A stretch of 64,000 nt of DNA from Hyphomicrobiales bacterium (lineage in GTDB: Bacteria > Pseudomonadota > Alphaproteobacteria > Rhizobiales > Rhizobiaceae). The notes under the pieces were generated by a model that searched no databases, was not told where the DNA came from, and saw only the letters and a program-made list of their open reading frames with translations. The position numbers were made by a program, and so were the translations under genes. The stretch spans positions 96,319-160,318 of the forward strand of contig UBXG01000001.1 of the NCBI GenBank assembly GCA_900469475.1, in the 5' to 3' direction. Shown here in pieces: positions 32,891 to 41,629 of the stretch (positions within the stretch are counted from its first letter, which is position 1; the number at the start of each line of letters is the position of its first letter).

Positions 32891-33886
32891 TTAAACCAAG
32901 CGCATGCCGGCCGCGTCGAAATAGAGCGGCTTGTTCGGCTGGATCTTAACGATCTCGCCACTTCTGAGGGCCGTATGAGCCTCGGTGACGGTGATCAAAT
33001 TGTGTTTCTTGAACGAAAGATGCAGGCGCGTCTGATCGCCCAGATGCTCGACACGGGTAACAGTCGCCTCCTGGCCATCGCCTTGAGCGATATGCTCGGG
33101 ACGCAGGCCTATCGATTTAGCGTTTGCCGGGGCACCGGGGAAAAGCTCGGCAGGCAGCACGTTGATGCGCGGCTGTCCGAGGCGAGTGGCGGCGTAGACG
33201 CTCACCGGCTGTTCATAAATTTCGCGCGGAGAACCGAACTGGGCGAGCCTACCCTCATGAAGGACGCCGACATGTGTTGCCATCGTCATCGCCTCCACCT
33301 GATCGTGGGTGACGTAAAGCAAGGTTGCACCGGATTTGGCCTGAATGCTCTTGAGCTCGATACGCAGGTCGGCGCGCAGCTTGGCGTCAAGCGAGCTCAG
33401 CGGTTCATCCATGAGATAGATCTGCGGATTTCTGACCAGTGCGCGCCCGATGGACACGCGTTGCATTTCACCGCCGGAAAGAGCCGTCGCCTTATTGTCG
33501 AGCTTATGGGAAATCTGGAGAATTTCGGCGACCGTGTTCACCTTCTCGTCAATTATGCGTTGCGGCGTCTTCAGCAAGGGCGACTTCAGCGGAAATTCAA
33601 GGTTCTGGCGTACCGAAAGATGCGGGTAGAGCGAATATTGCTGAAACACCATCGCGACGTTGCGCTGCGCCGGTGTCAGTCCGCGCATGGATCGTCCACC
33701 GATCATGATCTCGCCGACATCAGGGTTATCGAGGCCCGACACCATCCGCAAAGTCGTCGTCTTGCCCGCACCCGTCGGCCCCAGAAGAACGACGAACGAA
33801 CCGTCGGGAACGATCATGGACAGCTCATCGAGTGCCCGGTGACCGGCGAAAGATTTCGTTATATTCTTCAAGATGACCTCAGCCAC
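32891..33886 (-). CDS. ABC importer ATPase 2 (MalK/UgpC family)
   Basis: A 331-residue carbohydrate ABC ATPase: Walker A GPTGAGKTT, Q loop FQQYSLYPHLSV, signature LSGGEMQRVSIGRAL, Walker B IYLMDEPLSSLD, and a C-terminal TOBE-type regulatory domain from about 235. I chose GTG at 33886, overlapping the upstream gene by 8 bases, with GGGAG 9 bases before it; an ATG at 33919 would overlap much more. It is distinct from the ATPase 1 gene next to it; two different ATPases in one importer is known for rhizobial glycerol-type transporters. Confidence 0.83.
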   Translation of the reverse strand: MAEVILKNITKSFAGHRALDELSMIVPDGSFVVLLGPTGAGKTTTLRMVSGLDNPDVGEIMIGGRSMRGLTPAQRNVAMVFQQYSLYPHLSVRQNLEFPLKSPLLKTPQRIIDEKVNTVAEILQISHKLDNKATALSGGEMQRVSIGRALVRNPQIYLMDEPLSSLDAKLRADLRIELKSIQAKSGATLLYVTHDQVEAMTMATHVGVLHEGRLAQFGSPREIYEQPVSVYAATRLGQPRINVLPAELFPGAPANAKSIGLRPEHIAQGDGQEATVTRVEHLGDQTRLHLSFKKHNLITVTEAHTALRSGEIVKIQPNKPLYFDAAGMRLV

Positions 33887-34976
33887 GGCGCAACACTCCC
33901 TCGTTGGCTTCGGAAACAAGCGCGGCCCCGGTCGCAGAGTTGAAGACCGTCAGGCTCCTGGAATCGAAGTCCAGTCCAATCAGTTCTTCGACATGTGCGA
34001 CCTGGTGGGATGGTGTACGAACCTTGATCTCGCCATGCTGCGTGTCGATTGTGACGATCTGCGTCGTACCCAGATATTCCACGGCTATGACCCGCCCTCT
34101 ATAAGCGGAATCGTCGTTGAAGCGTATGTGTTCGGGCCTGACGCCCAGCGCCAGCTTGCCGGCATGTTCTTCGCGAGACATTGGCACCCTCACCATGTGT
34201 CCGGCAAGGCTGACATGAGTTCCGCCGGTTCCGACCGAACCATCGAACTCCAGGAAATTCATGGGCGGCGAGCCGATGAACTTTGCCACGAATTTCGTCG
34301 CCGGCCAGTCATAGATCTCCTGCGGCTTGCCGAACTGCTCGACGACCCCGTGGTTCATCACCACGATCTTGTCGCCCATCTGCATGGCTTCCAACTGATC
34401 ATGGGTGACATAGACGGTGGTGGCGCCCATGCGGTCGTGCAGTGCCCGCAGCTCTTGCGCCATGTGTTCGCGGAATTCGGCGTCAAGGGCGCCTAGCGGC
34501 TCATCCATGAAGAAGGCTTTCGGGTTGCGGACAATGGCGCGGCCTACCGCCACACGCTGCCGGTCGCCGCCGGAAAGCCCGCCGATCGGCTTGTCGAGGA
34601 TATTTTCGATCCGCAGGATCTTGGCTACTTCTGCGACCCGCTTTGCGACCTCAGCCTTTCTCATGCCCTGGCTGACCAACGGATAGGAAATATTTCTTCG
34701 GACATTCATATGCGGATAAAGAGCAAACATCTGGAAAACGAATGCGATATCGCGCTCGCTTGCCCTCTTCATCCCAACCTCTTCGCCACCGATATAGATT
34801 TCACCGCTGGTTGGCAGCTCGAGACCGGCCATCATCCGCAGGGTGGTCGTCTTCCCGCAGCCGGAAGGCCCGAGCAGCATAAAGAACTCCCCATCTTCCA
34901 CGGTGAAGGTGGAAGACTTCACCGCGTTGAAAGCTCCAAAGTCCTTGCGCACATTGTGAATTCTGATTTGCGCCAT
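33879..34976 (-). CDS. ABC importer ATPase 1 (MalK/UgpC family)
   Basis: A 365-residue carbohydrate ABC ATPase: Walker A GPSGCGKTT, Q loop FQMFALYPHMNV, signature LSGGDRQRVAVGRAI, Walker B AFFMDEPLGALD, C-terminal TOBE domain with LGVRPEHIRF. Met replaces the second Gln in the usual FQ(N/S)YAL motif. It starts 3 bases after the stop of the small membrane protein and overlaps ATPase 2, so the genes are co-transcribed. Together the two ATPases could form a heterodimer. Confidence 0.87.
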   Translation of the reverse strand: MAQIRIHNVRKDFGAFNAVKSSTFTVEDGEFFMLLGPSGCGKTTTLRMMAGLELPTSGEIYIGGEEVGMKRASERDIAFVFQMFALYPHMNVRRNISYPLVSQGMRKAEVAKRVAEVAKILRIENILDKPIGGLSGGDRQRVAVGRAIVRNPKAFFMDEPLGALDAEFREHMAQELRALHDRMGATTVYVTHDQLEAMQMGDKIVVMNHGVVEQFGKPQEIYDWPATKFVAKFIGSPPMNFLEFDGSVGTGGTHVSLAGHMVRVPMSREEHAGKLALGVRPEHIRFNDDSAYRGRVIAVEYLGTTQIVTIDTQHGEIKVRTPSHQVAHVEELIGLDFDSRSLTVFNSATGAALVSEANEGVLRRG

Positions 34977-34979
34977 GAT

Positions 34980-35168
34980 TCACTCCGGGAAATGGCTGAC
35001 GATGATGAACATGACTGTTCCTGCCAGCGTCACTAGGAAGGAATAGGAGTAAAGCGACAGCCACAGCGGCTGCATCAGCATGACGACGCCGAGTGCGATC
35101 AGGACGGAGGCGAGAATTTCCCACGCATCGCGGCGCAGGCGTACCAGGCGATAGAGAAACGTCGTCAT
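34980..35168 (-). CDS. 62-residue two-helix membrane protein of the polyol importer
   Basis: A small protein with two predicted membrane helices (about residues 17-35 and 40-58), a basic N terminus (FLYRLVRLRRDAW) and no enzymatic motif. ATG overlaps the stop of permease 2 and it ends 3 bases before ATPase 1, so it is translated as part of the importer operon. Rhizobial glycerol transporter operons are known to encode a small integral membrane protein (glpU-like) at a similar place. It could be an accessory or stabilising subunit. Confidence 0.75.
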   Translation of the reverse strand: MTTFLYRLVRLRRDAWEILASVLIALGVVMLMQPLWLSLYSYSFLVTLAGTVMFIIVSHFPE

Positions 35169-36106
35169 TTGCGTACCGCTCCGAAGGTGATGCCGCGCAG
35201 CAGATGTTTGCGAAGCAGGATCGTGAAGACCATGACGGGAACCAGGAAGATCGTTGCGCCGGCGGCAACCGCTGGCCAGTCCTGGCCGCTGACGCCGATG
35301 ATGGTCGGGATGAAGGGCGGCGCCGTCTGGGCATTGCCTGATGTGAGCAGTACGGCAAACGCATATTCATTCCAGGCGAAGATCAGACAGAAGATTGCCG
35401 TTGACGCGATGCCGGTAACGGCCTGCGGCAGCACGACCTTGTAGAAGGCCTGGAACCGCGTATAACCGTCGATCAACGCGGCCTCCTCGTACTCAATCGG
35501 GATTTCGTCGATAAAGCCCTTGAGAAGCCATACCGACAACGACAGGTTGACGGCGGTGTAGAGCAGGATCATGCCCGCATGCGTGTCGCTGAGGCCAAGC
35601 GATCGGAACATCAGGAAGATCGGAATTGCGACGGCGATCGGCGGCATCATGCGGGTCGAAAGAATGAAGAAGAGCAGATCATCCTTCAGCGGAACCTTGA
35701 AGCGGGAAAAGGCATACGCCGCTGTCGTGCCAAGCACGATGCAAAGGACCGTCGAACCAAACCCGATGATGACGGAATTATAGAAGCGCTCGGCGAAGCG
35801 CGAGGCACCGGTGATGATCAGCCCATCCTTGCGAACCAGCTTGTCGTACCACGTCGTAGGTTCACCAAGCGCTCTGAGTTGATCCTCAGGCACACGAGTC
35901 CGGGTGGTAAAAAGATTGACATATCCCTCCATCGTCGGCTGGAAGACCAGTTTCGGCGGATAGGAAATCGCATCGGCTGGTGATTTGAAGCCGGTCGCGA
36001 TGATCCACAGCAGCGGGAGGAGGGTTATGACGGAATAGAGGACGACCAGAATACCGGCAAACCATTTCTGACGCGCGGATGGCTCGGTTACGGAATAGCT
36101 GCTCAT
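35165..36106 (-). CDS. Carbohydrate ABC permease 2 (MalG family)
   Basis: A 313-residue permease with six membrane segments. The first is at about 18-38. A long periplasmic loop (about 45-100) carries FTTRTRVPEDQLRALGEPTT, which is unusually extended compared with average MalG proteins. The EAA coupling loop is EEAALIDGYTRFQAFYKVVLP. Start and stop overlap both neighbours by four bases. Confidence 0.87.
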   Translation of the reverse strand: MSSYSVTEPSARQKWFAGILVVLYSVITLLPLLWIIATGFKSPADAISYPPKLVFQPTMEGYVNLFTTRTRVPEDQLRALGEPTTWYDKLVRKDGLIITGASRFAERFYNSVIIGFGSTVLCIVLGTTAAYAFSRFKVPLKDDLLFFILSTRMMPPIAVAIPIFLMFRSLGLSDTHAGMILLYTAVNLSLSVWLLKGFIDEIPIEYEEAALIDGYTRFQAFYKVVLPQAVTGIASTAIFCLIFAWNEYAFAVLLTSGNAQTAPPFIPTIIGVSGQDWPAVAAGATIFLVPVMVFTILLRKHLLRGITFGAVRK

Positions 36107-37050
36107 CGTTGTTTGACCCTATTTAGAGCTTTGACATAGATCGATGCCAAACCGAATACGGTGACGAAAAGAATGACGGCGTAGGCGGATGCGTAACCGG
36201 TTCTCCATTGTTCGAAAGCGGCGCGCTTCAAGTTGATGGATGTCAGCTCTGTGATCGATCCCGGCCCGCCGCCGGTCAACTGTACGACGAGATCGAACAT
36301 CTTGAAGTTCTCGATGCCACGGAAGAGGACCGCCAGCATCAGGAACGGCAGTACCATCGGGATGGTAATGGTCCAGAACTGACGCCATTTACTGGCACGG
36401 TCGCATTCGGCAGCCTCGTAAATGCTGCTGGGAATGGAACGCAATCCCGCCAGGCAGATCAGCATCACGAAGGGCGTCCACATCCAGGTATCCACGATGA
36501 CGATGGCCCATGGTGCCAACGTGGTGCTCGCAATCATCGAGAAGCTGGAAGGATCGTTCCCGGTCAGGAAAGCGACCACATAGTTGAAGAGGCCGATTTG
36601 CGGCTGGTACAGGAAGGTCCAGAAGTTGCCGACAACCGCCGGACTAAGCATCATCGGAAGCACGATGATCGTCGTCCACAGATCGTTGCCGCGAAACTTC
36701 TTGTTGATCAGATAGGCAAGCAAGAAACCGATCAGAACCTGCAGAATAATGGTCCAGATCAAGAAATGGGCGGTTGCCTGCATGCTCCGCCATACATCGC
36801 CATCCGTCAGGATATTGATGTAATTCCTCAGGCCGACAAACCGTATCGGCTCGTTGGGTCGGTTCACGCGGAAGTTCGTGAAGCTGAGGCGGATCGTCCA
36901 AATCAATGGAAAGATGTTGATGGCAAGCAGCAACACGATAGAGGGCGCGACGAAAAGCCAGGCTATGGCGCGATCAGAGAGACCTTTGACGCGCGCTGCG
37001 ATCGCGGGCGGCGTCGCACCGGCAATCCGATCGATCGGTGAGTGGAGCAT
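36103..37050 (-). CDS. Carbohydrate ABC permease 1 (MalF family)
   Basis: A 315-residue permease with six main membrane segments, first at about 30-52. The EAA loop is EAAECDRASKWRQFWTITIP. GGAG precedes ATG 37050; the open frame to 37125 is not supported. A gap of 101 bases follows the binding-protein gene, and the stop overlaps the start of permease 2. Confidence 0.86.
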   Translation of the reverse strand: MLHSPIDRIAGATPPAIAARVKGLSDRAIAWLFVAPSIVLLLAINIFPLIWTIRLSFTNFRVNRPNEPIRFVGLRNYINILTDGDVWRSMQATAHFLIWTIILQVLIGFLLAYLINKKFRGNDLWTTIIVLPMMLSPAVVGNFWTFLYQPQIGLFNYVVAFLTGNDPSSFSMIASTTLAPWAIVIVDTWMWTPFVMLICLAGLRSIPSSIYEAAECDRASKWRQFWTITIPMVLPFLMLAVLFRGIENFKMFDLVVQLTGGGPGSITELTSINLKRAAFEQWRTGYASAYAVILFVTVFGLASIYVKALNRVKQR

Positions 37051-37151
37051 GTCCGTCTCCTTGGCATGAAATTGGTGGTGGGCAGAGCCAGCCCAGTCGG
37101 CACGGCTGACCCTGCGTGACGCCACTATCGGGGAATACCCCTATGCCGGCG

Positions 37152-38486
37152 TCAATATTTTCCGTCGTCCTGGAAGACACCCTTCCAGTCCTTGACGAGC
37201 CCGTCGAGCGCGTCCTTTGCGGTACCTTGGTTTGCGACTACATAGTCATGAAACCGCTTCTGCGATGCCTGCAGGAGGGAGGCGTAGGAAGGCTCGGCCC
37301 AGAAATCTTCGACGATTGCCATCGAATCGAGGAACGGCTTTGCATAGGGCTGGCTTGACGCAAAGCCCGGATCGTCCACGACAGCCTTCAGTGCCGAATA
37401 GCCGCCAAGCGCCCACCATTTCCGCTGGATCTCAGGTTGCGCGAACCATTTGATGTAATCGAGGGCCTCGGTCTTTTTATCGGAGTTGGCAACCACGGAG
37501 ATGCCCTGCCCTCCGAGCTGGGCGAACTGTGCACCCTTCGGGCCGGCGGGGTTTGGGAAATAGCCGGTCTTTTTGCCACCGACATTGGCATCGGCATTGA
37601 TGCCCGGCCAGGTGAAGGTGAAGTTCATCTGCAAGGCGACCTGCCCTGACTTATAGGCATCGACGTCTTCGGTCATATAGGCATCGGAATGACCGGGAGG
37701 CGTGCAGCACTCATAGAGTTTCTTGTATTTCTCAAGGCCCGCGACTGCTTCCGCCGAGTTTACGAAGCCTTCCAGATCATAGGGTTTGCTCGGATTCTGA
37801 TATTGGAAGCCGTAGCTATAAAGGGCATTCATCGCACCCATGGTGATGCCTTCAGAACCGCGCTCGGTGTAGATTGCCGCGCCATAGACTTTCTTGCCGT
37901 CGATTTCGCGCCCCTGGAAGAAGGCAGCGATGTCCGTAAGCTCGTCCCAGGTCTTTGGAACGGCAAGGTCGCGGCCGTACTTCTTCTTGAACTCCGCCTG
38001 AAGCTCTGGGCGGGAGAACCAGTCCGCGCGATAGGTCCACCCAACGACATCGGCGAATGCCGGCAGCGCCCAGTAATTCGGTGTATTCTTTGGCCACTCG
38101 GCGTATCCGACCACGGTCGCGGGGATGAAATCGTCCATCTTGATTCCTTCCTTATCGAAGAAATCGTTGAGCTTGACGTATTGACCGTTTTCCGCTGCAC
38201 CGCCGATCCACTGGCTGTCGCCGATCATCAGGTCGCAAAGCTTGCCGCTGGAATTCAGTTCATTGAGCATACGGTCTGCGAAATTCGGCCAAGGCACAAA
38301 TTCATAGTGCATCTTATTGCCGCTCTTCTTCTCAAAATCCTTGCTCAGCTCCACCAAAGCATTGGCGGGATCCCACGCCGCCCAGCACAGCGTCAGATCG
38401 GCGGCTTGAGCGTGCGACGCCGCGGCCGCGGATATGGCAACATATATCCCGGCAGCAACTGCCGGGCTCAGCAAAAGAGACCTCAT
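37152..38486 (-). CDS. Extracellular binding protein of a polyol/triose ABC importer
   Basis: A 444-residue family 1 solute-binding protein. Signal peptide residues 1-29 (cleavage after ASHAQAA). The mature part begins DLTLCWAAWDPANALVELSK. Aromatic residues likely to line the sugar site are in WPNFADRM, FADVVGWTYRADW and NFTFTWPG. GGAGG lies 8 bases before ATG 38486. First gene of the seven-gene operon down to the kinase at 31188. The ligand is inferred to be glycerol, dihydroxyacetone or a four-carbon polyol/ketose. Confidence 0.85.
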   Translation of the reverse strand: MRSLLLSPAVAAGIYVAISAAAASHAQAADLTLCWAAWDPANALVELSKDFEKKSGNKMHYEFVPWPNFADRMLNELNSSGKLCDLMIGDSQWIGGAAENGQYVKLNDFFDKEGIKMDDFIPATVVGYAEWPKNTPNYWALPAFADVVGWTYRADWFSRPELQAEFKKKYGRDLAVPKTWDELTDIAAFFQGREIDGKKVYGAAIYTERGSEGITMGAMNALYSYGFQYQNPSKPYDLEGFVNSAEAVAGLEKYKKLYECCTPPGHSDAYMTEDVDAYKSGQVALQMNFTFTWPGINADANVGGKKTGYFPNPAGPKGAQFAQLGGQGISVVANSDKKTEALDYIKWFAQPEIQRKWWALGGYSALKAVVDDPGFASSQPYAKPFLDSMAIVEDFWAEPSYASLLQASQKRFHDYVVANQGTAKDALDGLVKDWKGVFQDDGKY

Positions 38487-38620
38487 GGCTTCAATCCTCC
38501 CGTTGAACCTCTCGACCTCCATCGAGAAGATAAGTGAAAGCGTGACGGCCGGAATGTTGCGAAACGCACTCCAAACCCGGCCCATCCCCCTTCGATCCGA
38601 CCCGATGGCCAGACAATAAA

Positions 38621-38650
38621 GAAATAACTGAGGTGCGCACCTCAATGCAA
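38621..38650 (-). promoter_or_regulatory. Putative promoter of the importer operon
   Basis: On the - strand, TTGCAT (complement at 38645-38650) and TATTTC (complement at 38621-38626) are separated by 18 bases. The 16-bp palindrome fills the spacer almost exactly, the classical place for a repressor site. The -10 is poor, so the call is tentative. Confidence 0.45.
38629..38644. promoter_or_regulatory. LacI-type operator O1 (perfect 16-bp palindrome)
   Basis: TGAGGTGCGCACCTCA is a perfect palindrome with a central CG, typical of LacI-family operators. It is 94 bases before the regulator start. Confidence 0.65.
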
Positions 38651-38658
38651 GCAGTTTT

Positions 38659-38674
38659 TGAGGTCCGCACATCA
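38659..38674. promoter_or_regulatory. LacI-type operator O2 (imperfect copy)
   Basis: TGAGGTCCGCACATCA matches O1 at 14 of 16 positions. The start-to-start distance from O1 is 30 bases, about three helical turns, so two dimers could bind on the same DNA face. Confidence 0.6.
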
Positions 38675-38737
38675 ATTCTTGCCTTTCTCTCGTTTTTGAG
38701 GGAAATGTCTGCTGTCTGTAATTCAAGTGGAGCTATC

Positions 38738-39760
38738 ATGCGGCCAACAGCAAAGGACCTTGCGGAAGCCGCCGGCGTAAGCCTTGCCACAGTCGACCGG
38801 GTTTTGAATAATCGCCCTAATGTGAGCAAAAAAGCGGCCCGCAGCGTTCAAGAAGCCATTGAACGTATTGGCTTTATCCGAAACCCTGCCGCCGTCAGCC
38901 TCGCACGCAACAAGAGCTATAAGTTTCGGTTCATCCTGCCAAAGTCGGGAGATCTTTATCTTGGCGAGCTGTTGCGTCGGGTGGAGAATCTGGAAGCGGC
39001 GCTTAAAAGCGACCTGACCGATATAGACTGCGTTCAGATCCCCACTGAGGACGCCCATGGTGTTGCGAAATATCTCACCGGCATCAGCGAGGAAACCGTC
39101 GACGGCATAGCCCTGATGGCGCCGGAATCGCCCCAAGTACGCGATGCCTTGATGCGGCTTTTGGAAAGGGACATCAAGGTCGTCCAATTTCTGTCCGGTC
39201 AGGAAAAGCTTCCCGCCGCGGATTTCGTGGGCGTTGACAACTTCGCGGCAGGTGCAACGGCAGGACGATTGATCGGCACGTTTGTCCGTCAGACACGCGG
39301 GAAGGTGATGATCGTCGCGGAGACCATGCAATCACTGGACAGTATTCAGCGGCGTCACGGCTTCGATACCATAATCAATGAGCAGTTTGCGAACCTCACC
39401 TGCCTTCCATCGATCGAGACACACGCTGACGAGAAGCGGGCAAGTCAGATTATCGGCCGCGTACTTGAGAGCAACAAAGATGTTGTTGCCGCCTACATAC
39501 TTAGCTCAGAGGCGCGAATCCCCCTCTTGGCAGCCGCGGCAACAAGCGATCTGCGCAATCTTTCGGTCGTGGTCCACGAGCGCACCCCCTTTACTGAAGA
39601 AGGATTGCGCGACGGCAGCATCAATGCGGTCATCGCGCTGGATCCGGGTCATGCCGTGCGCAGCGCGGTTCGCATCATGCGCGCTCGTGCCGACGCACGT
39701 GAGCTATTGGCCGAACAAGAGCGGTTACGCATTGAGATCCTCCTGAAAGAAAATCTCTAG
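38738..39760 (+). CDS. LacI-family repressor of the polyol/triose importer
   Basis: A 340-residue LacI/GalR-type regulator. The N-terminal helix-turn-helix and hinge are at about 3-60 (TAKDLAEAAGVSLATVDRVL, NNRPNVSKKAARSVQEAIER). The rest is a periplasmic-binding-like effector domain with FVGVDNFAAGATAGRLIGTF and ALDPGHAVRSAVRIMRAR. I chose ATG 38738 because the helix-turn-helix starts immediately; the frame is open from 38633. Divergent from the importer operon with two operators between them. The inducer is probably the imported sugar or its phosphate. Confidence 0.87.
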   Translation: MRPTAKDLAEAAGVSLATVDRVLNNRPNVSKKAARSVQEAIERIGFIRNPAAVSLARNKSYKFRFILPKSGDLYLGELLRRVENLEAALKSDLTDIDCVQIPTEDAHGVAKYLTGISEETVDGIALMAPESPQVRDALMRLLERDIKVVQFLSGQEKLPAADFVGVDNFAAGATAGRLIGTFVRQTRGKVMIVAETMQSLDSIQRRHGFDTIINEQFANLTCLPSIETHADEKRASQIIGRVLESNKDVVAAYILSSEARIPLLAAAATSDLRNLSVVVHERTPFTEEGLRDGSINAVIALDPGHAVRSAVRIMRARADARELLAEQERLRIEILLKENL

Positions 39761-39861
39761 ACGCACCTCTCCTTTAGAACGCCCGTGCCCCGAGTTCCTG
39801 ATGTGCGCAGCTCATATGGCATCGCATAAAACACCGTTGGAGACATGCCATTCTACGATGC

Positions 39862-41265
39862 CTAGAAGAATGAGGCGGACATTTCCGGTGGGCCTTCGAG
39901 CGCATGCGCCATGAAGTCGAGCGCGCCTTTCATTCGGTCGCGGTCGATCGGCCCGCCAAGGCAGATGCGCACGGCCTCGCTCACCGCACCATCGACAGTA
40001 AAGGCGTCGCTCGCCACGACGCCGATTCCGGAGGAACGCATGTGACTGCTGAAGGTCGATCGGGTCCAGCCGTTGGTTAGCGGCATCCAGATGTTGAAGC
40101 TGATCGGATCGGCCTTGTAGCTGCCCTGGGGCAGAATATCGGCCACCATCTGCTGGCGGGCAGCTGCCTCGGCGCGGATGAAGCGCAGGATCGAATCCGC
40201 CGTGCCATCCTCGATCCAGCGCGTGGCGAGCGCAACGGTCATCGGCGAGGCCATGACATTGTTTGTACGCATGGCGCTGACGAAGGGCCAGATCGCCTTG
40301 GTGTCCGGAGCAACCACATAGGCAAGGCGAAGGCCGGCGCCGATGCATTTTGCAAGACCACCAATATGCCATGTCAAGTCTGGCGCGATGGCGCCAAACG
40401 GCGGCGGCCCGTGCAAAGGAATGAAGCCGTAGGCATCATCCTCAATAATGGGCACATGATATTTGCGGGCGACGGCGGCGATCTCCCCGCGACGCTTCTC
40501 GGGAATGGTCAGCGTCAAAGGGTTCTGCAGCGTCGGATTGAGATAGAGCGCTTTCGGCTGCAGCCGCTCGCAAGCCTCGGCAAAAGCATCGGGCAATATG
40601 CCCTCATCATCCATCTGCAAGCCTGAGAGATTGAGGCGCAACTGGGCAGCGATCGAGCGCATACCCGGATAGGTAATGATTTCCGACAATACGGTCTCGC
40701 CAGGCTTTGCCAGAAGACCGAAGATCGCCAGCAGCGCCGGATGCGCGCCTGGCGTTACGAAGATACGCTCCTGCGAAGACACCAGGCCGCGACGGCTGAG
40801 CCAGGCGGCAGCGGCATCCTTATCCATGCCCGATCCGCCGAAGCCCTGGTATCGCAGCAGCGGAACCAGATTGCTTGCCACGGCTGACAGGCCTTCGCGC
40901 ATGCGGGCAATCAAATCCGCATCGTCAGGCTCCGGTGGAAGGTTCATCGACAAGTCCACCAACGAAGTTCGACGTGGATCGGGCATGGCATCGGACACGA
41001 AACCATGCCTTTCGCGATCTTGCCCGCCTGTGACGAAGGTGCCCCTGCCGACGTGCGAATCCACCAGGCCGCGCTTCTGCGCCTCGACATAACCGCGAGC
41101 CACCGTGGTGAAATCGATGTTCAGCCGCTTGGCCATCTCCCTTTGCGGCGGCAAACGGTCTCCCACCGCGAGCACGCCGCTTCTCAAATCCATTTCGATC
41201 AGGTCGGCGATAGCCATATAGCGAGGGCTGGAGGAGCGACTAAGGTCAGGATGCCAGTCTTTCAT
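39862..41265 (-). CDS. MocR-family regulator (GntR helix-turn-helix plus aminotransferase domain)
   Basis: A 467-residue PLP-dependent regulator. N-terminal GntR winged helix about 15-80 (YMAIADLIEMDLRSGVLAVG, DRLPPQREMAKRLNIDFTTV). The fold-type I aminotransferase-like domain follows from about 115, with YLNPTLQNPLTLTIP, EDDAYGFIPL and the PLP lysine in IGGLAKCIGAGLRLAYVV. ATG 41265 is chosen because the conserved part starts just after; in-frame ATGs upstream are possible. MocR proteins sense PLP or amines and often control a divergent gene, but here no gene is divergent within 360 bases, so its target is unclear. Confidence 0.83.
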   Translation of the reverse strand: MKDWHPDLSRSSSPRYMAIADLIEMDLRSGVLAVGDRLPPQREMAKRLNIDFTTVARGYVEAQKRGLVDSHVGRGTFVTGGQDRERHGFVSDAMPDPRRTSLVDLSMNLPPEPDDADLIARMREGLSAVASNLVPLLRYQGFGGSGMDKDAAAAWLSRRGLVSSQERIFVTPGAHPALLAIFGLLAKPGETVLSEIITYPGMRSIAAQLRLNLSGLQMDDEGILPDAFAEACERLQPKALYLNPTLQNPLTLTIPEKRRGEIAAVARKYHVPIIEDDAYGFIPLHGPPPFGAIAPDLTWHIGGLAKCIGAGLRLAYVVAPDTKAIWPFVSAMRTNNVMASPMTVALATRWIEDGTADSILRFIRAEAAARQQMVADILPQGSYKADPISFNIWMPLTNGWTRSTFSSHMRSSGIGVVASDAFTVDGAVSEAVRICLGGPIDRDRMKGALDFMAHALEGPPEMSASFF

Positions 41266-41285
41266 GTCGTGATCCGCAATGTGTG

Positions 41286-41309
41286 ATGGGCGCATGGGCG
41301 CATGGGCGA
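41286..41309. repeat. Three tandem 8-bp repeats
   Basis: ATGGGCGC, ATGGGCGC, ATGGGCGA follow each other directly, 21 bases before the chosen MocR start. MocR regulators often bind direct repeats, so this may be functional rather than slippage. Confidence 0.5.
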
Positions 41310-41418
41310 GCCACCATTGACCATATATTGTTGCAAAATTCTCTGTCACGGAAAAACGCCTGCGCATAAGTGCGATGCTTCACGAACAGTTACAGGTGAT
41401 CATCATCACAATGGCAAA

Positions 41419-41473
41419 TTGCATCCAAAATTGATCTCTTAATTGAATGTTTTTTTGAAGGAATTGGATGCAA
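41419..41473. promoter_or_regulatory. Long-range inverted repeat upstream of MocR
   Basis: TTGCATCCAA (41419-41428) and TTGGATGCAA (41464-41473) are exact 10-base inverse copies; the flanking bases AA/TT extend the match. The spacer of 35 bases is AT-rich. It could be an operator pair or a cruciform. Confidence 0.45.
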
Positions 41474-41629
41474 ATTGTGTAGCATCAATTTGGCGCGGCG
41501 CTTGTTATTTTATGGCGCACCGCCACAAGAGGTCTTCTTGTGGGCGCCTAATCCGATACGCTCTCACCCGATTGGCAGTGGCCATCGCCGAAGCCACGCT
41601 CGCCAGGACGGACTATCCGGTGATAGGGG

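Larger units (their letters stand above)
41266..41629. promoter_or_regulatory. Long upstream region of the MocR gene
   Basis: A 364-base region between the MocR start (leftward gene) and the stop of the small lipoprotein (leftward). No supported gene. It contains a tandem repeat (41286-41309), a long-range inverted repeat (41419-41473) and an AT-rich stretch at about 41428-41460, so it probably contains the regulator promoter and operator. Confidence 0.45.
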
